Assembly: GCA_900319385.1 (NCBI GenBank)
Contig: ONOG01000031.1
Coordinates: 1 to 40,300 of the forward strand
DNA from: an uncultured Prevotellaceae bacterium
GTDB lineage: Bacteria; Bacteroidota; Bacteroidia; Bacteroidales; Bacteroidaceae
DNA: 40,300 nucleotides
Direction of reading: 5' to 3'
In this document: positions 36,660 to 40,300 of the stretch, one piece after another
Position numbering within the stretch: position 1 is the first letter of the stretch
Layout: every line of letters starts with the position of its first letter
Notes under the pieces: model-generated
What the model was told of the DNA's origin: nothing
Database searches by the model: none
The model's input: the letters and a program-made list of their open reading frames with translations, nothing else
Made by a program: the position numbers and the translations under genes

Positions 36660-38394
36660 TTTTGTGAAGGAACTTCCTACCGTTTTGAATGTGCAAACCC
36701 TTTGAGTTGGCCGTCGTACGGCGTCCGCTGAGGTCGTAAACCGCTGTACTCTGTACGTGGTTCTTCGTCGTTTTCTCGATTCCTGTTGGGGTTTGGCATT
36801 CCAATTCCATGTAGTCGATGTCGGGCATCCATGCCGACAGATTGTAGAGGCGCACCACGTTGTCGCCAGGCTGCAGCTCGATGTCGGTGCTGACGGTGCC
36901 GACCGTGGCCCATCCGCCGCTGTTGAGGTTGGTCAGCACCTTCACGCGACGGCCGTTCACTTCGAGCGTCATCTGACGGTTCTCGCCGCTGATGTAGCCG
37001 ATGGTCATCGTATAGGTGCCGCCCGTCTTGCTCCAGACGTGTTCCCACTGGAGGTCGTTCTGCGCCTTGCGACCCAGCCATCCGGCCTTCATGCCGCACG
37101 AGCAGTAGTCGGCATAGTCGTAGATGCCGGTTTCGAGCACCTGGTTGTTGCGGATTTCCTGGTAGTCGCTGATGTAAGCCGTCTCAGCCTCGTAGCGGCG
37201 ACGCTCCAGACGTTCCTGAGCCTCGGCGCGATAGATGCGCAGGCCGTGGGCAGGCAGACGTACGCTGTAGGTGTCCGTAAAGGTGCCGAGGTTGCGGTTG
37301 CGGAACACGTCGCGCAGGCTCACTTCGCCGGCCAGGTCCAGGTCGTCCATGCGGACGTCGATCGTAGCCCCTTCGTCGGTGGGGTTATAGACGCAGAAGA
37401 CACGGGTCTTGCCGTGCAGTTCCTCCACGTCGCGCACCAGCACGAAGCAGCCGTCCTGACTGGCCACGGGGTATGCCTGCTGGAAGAGGGGGTCCTGGTT
37501 GATGGCGATGAGTTCCTTGTTTTTCAGCAGGTTGAGCGGTGTCGTCGCGATGGTCGTCATGTCGCAGCCGATGAGCAGCGGGCTGTTCAGCATGCACCAC
37601 ATGCCGAAGTGCGTCTTGTCCTCCTCGACCGTGAGCGCGCGTCCCACCTCAAGCATGTCCATGTCGTTGAAACAACCGTTGCGGCAGTAGGCCGACATGT
37701 AGAGGTTCTGGCGGATGATGTCCTTGACGGAGTCCCAACTGTTGCCGATGTCGTGGGTCGTGCGCCACGAGAAGGCGACGTCGTTGACCCATGTGCCCGG
37801 GTAGTCCCAACGGCAGACGTTCAGTCGGACATCGTCGCGGCCGGTGTTCTTGATGGCGTTGGCGATGGCCGTGTAGCGCGTCTGCTCGTCCAGGGCCAGA
37901 CGCTCGCTGTTCTGCGGAGCATCGCCGCCGCAGAAATCGACCTTGATGAAGTCGAATCCGAGTTCCTTGAAGAAGAAGTCGCAGTCCTGCTGGTCATGTT
38001 CGTACAGTCCGACTCCCACGGCAATGGCATCGCCGTTGTAGTAGTTGCCGCACGTGTTGTGACCTGCGTCGCTGTAGATGCCGGCCTTCAGACCCTTGTC
38101 GTGAATGTAGTCCACCACGGTCTTCATGCCGTTGGGGAATCGTGTGGGGTGAATCAGCAGTTGGCCCGTCGCCTTGTCGCGGCCTCCGAAATACCCGTCG
38201 TCGATGTTGATGAACTGGTAGCCGCAGTTCCGCAGTCCCTTGTTCGCCATCGCGTCGGCCTGACGCTTGATCAGGTCCTCGTTGATGTTCACACCATACG
38301 TGTTCCATGAACTCCAGCCCATCGTCGGGCCCTCCTGCGCCGCAGCCAACAGCGTCGATGCCAGCATGGCGCCACTCAGAATCAATCTTTTCAT
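36649..38394 (-). CDS. GH27 alpha-galactosidase with C-terminal carbohydrate-binding-type domain
   Basis: 581 aa with signal peptide (about 1-19). The GH27 barrel begins GPTMGWSSWNTYGVNINEDL; the nucleophile is Asp153 in FIKVDFCGG and the acid/base Asp246 in CFNDMDMLEVG. A beta-sandwich follows, then a CBM35/6-like domain (about 405-540; YEAETAY, MTIGYISGENRQMTLEVNG, GDNVVRLYN) and a C-terminal YDLSGRR...KGLHIQNGRK motif. Removes alpha-galactose from galactomannan, raffinose-type or pectin side chains. The final Thr-Thr-Asp and stop come from the CCACGGATT repeat arm. A -7 element lies at 38427. Confidence 0.92.
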   Translation of the reverse strand: MKRLILSGAMLASTLLAAAQEGPTMGWSSWNTYGVNINEDLIKRQADAMANKGLRNCGYQFINIDDGYFGGRDKATGQLLIHPTRFPNGMKTVVDYIHDKGLKAGIYSDAGHNTCGNYYNGDAIAVGVGLYEHDQQDCDFFFKELGFDFIKVDFCGGDAPQNSERLALDEQTRYTAIANAIKNTGRDDVRLNVCRWDYPGTWVNDVAFSWRTTHDIGNSWDSVKDIIRQNLYMSAYCRNGCFNDMDMLEVGRALTVEEDKTHFGMWCMLNSPLLIGCDMTTIATTPLNLLKNKELIAINQDPLFQQAYPVASQDGCFVLVRDVEELHGKTRVFCVYNPTDEGATIDVRMDDLDLAGEVSLRDVFRNRNLGTFTDTYSVRLPAHGLRIYRAEAQERLERRRYEAETAYISDYQEIRNNQVLETGIYDYADYCSCGMKAGWLGRKAQNDLQWEHVWSKTGGTYTMTIGYISGENRQMTLEVNGRRVKVLTNLNSGGWATVGTVSTDIELQPGDNVVRLYNLSAWMPDIDYMELECQTPTGIEKTTKNHVQSTAVYDLSGRRTTANSKGLHIQNGRKFLHKTTD

Positions 38395-38426
38395 ATTAAA
38401 AAATCAATTATCATTTGTTTCCGCTG

Positions 38427-38434
38427 CAAATTTA
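38427..38434 (-). promoter_or_regulatory. -7 element for GH27
   Basis: TAAATTTG on the minus strand, 33 bases before the ATG at 38394. Confidence 0.5.
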
Positions 38435-38597
38435 CGACATTTTGTCTGTAAATCTTTTCAATTTCCTTTCATATTTTATCACAAATCTGTCGTTGTCAGG
38501 CTAAAGTCGCAATTCACCGCTGAGTCCTTGAAAACGCTGAGTGCTTGAACGTAGATTTATTTTTGGGACAAATATCCGGCGTGTTATGCATTTTTCG

Positions 38598-38605
38598 TAC
38601 TTTTG
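38598..38605 (+). promoter_or_regulatory. Orphan -7 element
   Basis: TACTTTTG fits TAnnTTTG, with TTTTGGG upstream at about 38560 but too far for a standard -33. It points to the micro-ORF at 38649 and to antisense transcription across the FISUMP 3' end. Confidence 0.35.
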
Positions 38606-38648
38606 CCACACGACCTACAACCCCAACTTCTGGCAGAAAAACGAAACC

Positions 38649-38723
38649 GTGAAACGTACAGAAGTGGAGGAGGCCGTCCTCCGCATGATGGAAGGAAATA
38701 ACCTGTTCAGCAACTATAAATAG
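38649..38723 (+). CDS. Possible 24-residue peptide
   Basis: GTG start behind the orphan -7 element; encodes KRTEVEEAVLRMMEGNNLFS and three further residues before TAG. The same frame is open back to an ATG at 38586, which overlaps the -7 element and is less likely. The sequence looks protein-like (amphipathic helix) but has no recognised family; it may be the end of a lost gene. Confidence 0.3.
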   Translation: MKRTEVEEAVLRMMEGNNLFSNYK

Positions 38724-38776
38724 GGAATTATTGGTATCCGCACATGACATGCCCCTTGCTGGCCGGGAGGGATGCA

Positions 38777-39784
38777 CTATTCTGAGGCGCGGACGGGGCG
38801 GATGCTTTGACCACTACTGCAGTAGTAGTAGTACCAGTCCACTTTGTCCGAACTGAAATTGAGGTAGTACGCATTGTATGGGAAGCCCGAGCCGAACGTA
38901 CGCGACCAATAGTCGCCGTACCAGCCGCTTTCGAGAAACGTGTCGTAGCGGTTGCCCGCTGCAGGCAGGAAAATGGTACGACCGTTCGTCTTGCTCGTAC
39001 CCTTGATGCCGTACACACCGTTCTGCTGCGTCCACTGCCAGGTGCAGCCGTCGATGAGTTTCTTAATCTGGTCAACCGAAGGCGTGCGCCACTCCGGTCC
39101 CCAGTTCACGTAAGCGGCATCGTCCTCGGGAAGGAGTTCCGTAGGACCGTTCTCCTTGCCGTAAGTGCGCGAGTCAAACCATGTGTAGCTTTTCCAGTCG
39201 TACTGCTCCTTCGGCTTGGTCTCGCCCCAGGCGAAGTAGTCGCCGTAGTCCTCCGGATGGCTCGCCCCGACGTTCATCGTCGCCCACAGCGTGCCGTCCG
39301 AAAGACCGAGGTCAACATAGTCGTGAGGGTCGGACGAAGGAACGTACTCTAAAGTAGTGAACGTATGCACAGCACCATTGAACACGAGACCCAGAACATG
39401 TAAATAAGCACGATAATAGTACGTGGTCGAGGGCGTTAGACCTGTCACGTGGACGTTGAACGAACGCCCTGTCATCGACGCGGCCTGCGTGTGGACAGAA
39501 CCCGTGAAACCAGCCTGTTTCGACACCTCGACACCCATCTCCGCACTGCTATACGAAATGGTGATGAGATTGAGATTGACAAAGCCCTCAATGTCAGCCC
39601 ACCATGAACCGACATCGAGCACGCTACACGTCACGGCAACGTCGGTTTTGTTGTCCACACCTGTTTCTGGTTCGGTGCCGGGAGTTGGGATAATAGAGTC
39701 GTCTCCGTCACCACCGCAGGAGGCCAGCCCTACGCACACGGCTAGCATCAGCGTGCCGGTCAGCCAGAAATGTTTCTGTTTCAA
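38777..39784 (-). CDS. Lipoprotein with FN3-like and FISUMP (C-type-lectin-like) domains
   Basis: 335 aa from a TTG start at 39784, chosen because it gives a clean lipoprotein signal (MKQKHFWLTG..., lipobox LASC with Cys23). An FN3-like domain (about 45-150; GLTPSTTYYYRAYL) is followed by the FISUMP domain (about 155-335; YVDLGLSDGTLWATMNVGAS, YFAWGET, WRTPSVDQIKKLIDG, SGWYGDYWSRTFG, SIRPVRASE). Such domains are found on many Bacteroidales surface lipoproteins. The segment WYYYYCSSGQ before SIRPV is the variable part of the fold. It follows the FNT gene by 62 bp in the same direction. Function unknown, ligand binding likely. Confidence 0.85.
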   Translation of the reverse strand: MKQKHFWLTGTLMLAVCVGLASCGGDGDDSIIPTPGTEPETGVDNKTDVAVTCSVLDVGSWWADIEGFVNLNLITISYSSAEMGVEVSKQAGFTGSVHTQAASMTGRSFNVHVTGLTPSTTYYYRAYLHVLGLVFNGAVHTFTTLEYVPSSDPHDYVDLGLSDGTLWATMNVGASHPEDYGDYFAWGETKPKEQYDWKSYTWFDSRTYGKENGPTELLPEDDAAYVNWGPEWRTPSVDQIKKLIDGCTWQWTQQNGVYGIKGTSKTNGRTIFLPAAGNRYDTFLESGWYGDYWSRTFGSGFPYNAYYLNFSSDKVDWYYYYCSSGQSIRPVRASE

Positions 39785-39846
39785 TAATTTGAAAATAAAT
39801 AGGTTAATAAATACTTGTTTACAGATTTTTAGTGGACTACTCTCTC

Positions 39847-40300
39847 TTATTCCCTGGGCTTCACCCAACGGTAGAGGTTGCAGCCGACGAAGTTGCCGAG
39901 GACCTCGCAGAGATAAACCCCGAGGACGGGCCACTGAAAAACGGCGTCGGGCGGTGCGACGAGGAAATAGAAGGCGTCGGCAATGCTGTGGGCAAAGCCG
40001 CAAAGGATGAAGAGGGGCACACCGAACAGCAGTGGCAGCATCTTGCCTTCGCGGGCAAACTGCACGGCGGTGGTCATGATGAATCCACAGCCGATGGCGA
40101 GCAGGAAGCATGCCCACGGACCTTTGGCAAGACGTCCGTCGAGGATTGCCGTTGCGGGTTCTATGACGTCGGGAAGTGCATAGCGCACAGCGAGTGCCGT
40201 GAGCCAGCAGCCGACGATGTTGCCGAGCAGCACGAGGCAAATCATGGTCCAGTCGCCCGTGGCGCGGATAAAGCCGGCCGTGCCTGTGTAGAGTTTCAGA
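39847..40300 (-). CDS. FNT-family channel, C-terminal part (continues past the window edge)
   Basis: Same gene as at 1-254, joined through the identical 99 bases. This part shows LVLLGNIVGCWLTALAV (third helix), CFLLAIGCGFIMTTAVQFA (fourth), FGVPLFILCGFAHSIADAF (fifth, with the family His of the EHSVANMFF-type motif) and LGVYLCEVLGNFVGCNLYRW (sixth), ending VKPRE. The sixth-helix GN motif matches LGNxxGG of FNT proteins. The downstream gene is the FISUMP lipoprotein, with no terminator between. Confidence 0.8.
   Translation of the reverse strand, partial: LKLYTGTAGFIRATGDWTMICLVLLGNIVGCWLTALAVRYALPDVIEPATAILDGRLAKGPWACFLLAIGCGFIMTTAVQFAREGKMLPLLFGVPLFILCGFAHSIADAFYFLVAPPDAVFQWPVLGVYLCEVLGNFVGCNLYRWVKPRE
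40202..40300. repeat. Terminal direct repeat, right copy
   Basis: Identical to bases 1-99. See the left copy and findings. Confidence 0.97.

Larger units (their letters stand above)
38395..38776. other. 382-base intergenic region
   Basis: Holds the GH27 -7 element (minus) and a plus-strand promoter-like site with a possible micro-ORF running toward the FISUMP gene 3' end. Nothing else recognised. Confidence 0.5.

Noticed and set aside
38777..40240. 487-codon version of the FISUMP protein starting inside the FNT gene
   Set aside because: The upstream part is out of frame with the FNT gene and only its shadow; a lipoprotein signal starts cleanly at 39784.

Overview
The window looks like chromosomal DNA of a gut-type Bacteroidales bacterium, most likely Prevotellaceae or a close relative. 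This rests on Bacteroidetes promoters (-33 TTTG, -7 TAnnTTTG) ahead of many genes, few Shine-Dalgarno sites, the RprX/RprY two-component pair, an EF-G2-type translation factor, a SusR-like regulator, BspA-type leucine-rich repeats, a FISUMP lipoprotein and shared YDLQGR...KGIYI-type C-termini. No tRNA, rRNA or CRISPR array was found. The first 99 bases are identical to the last 99. Joined there, the sequence forms a 40,201-bp circle in which a formate/nitrite-transporter-family gene reads through the join intact, although no replication or conjugation gene is present.

Layout. 1-2,253 (minus): NfeD-like protein, flotillin and a compact FNT-family channel; the channel continues at the right edge, followed by a FISUMP lipoprotein. 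2,600-4,450: an AT-rich, decayed mobile-element remnant (DUF3853-type protein, a reading frame broken by two stops, the C-terminal stub of a tyrosine integrase). 4,492-9,215: thioesterase and glycerate kinase; a minus-strand set of membrane protein, FMN-binding protein and GNAT acetyltransferase; then mtnN-luxS (S-adenosylhomocysteine detoxification, AI-2). 9,333-11,297: GH97 glycosidase. 12,134-16,900: EF-G2-like protein, then rprX and rprY. 17,083-19,174: acidic micro-protein, type I asparaginase, outer-membrane beta-barrel protein. 19,273-31,650: a pectin set on the minus strand (GH2, PL11 rhamnogalacturonan lyase with autotransporter-type repeats, a transmembrane AraC-type regulator, PL1 pectate lyase), joined at 36,649-38,394 by a GH27 alpha-galactosidase. 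No SusC/SusD pair is present. 32,349-34,783: a BspA-like surface protein behind a long, highly foldable leader, followed by a 58-residue peptide. 35,176-36,495: UDP-glucose 6-dehydrogenase.

Intergenic DNA is dominated by repeats: long perfect inverted repeats, a GC-rich element that also occurs inside coding sequences, CCACGAAT-type hairpins, GACAAC-iterated hairpins on both sides of the BspA cassette, and an 88-bp element with 21-bp periodicity present twice in opposite orientation. The repeat families and the structured leader are the least explained content. The enzymes fit a saccharolytic gut commensal: PL1 and PL11 cut pectin backbones, GH2/GH27/GH97 trim galactose-type side chains, and the transmembrane AraC-type protein is a plausible sensor for the products.
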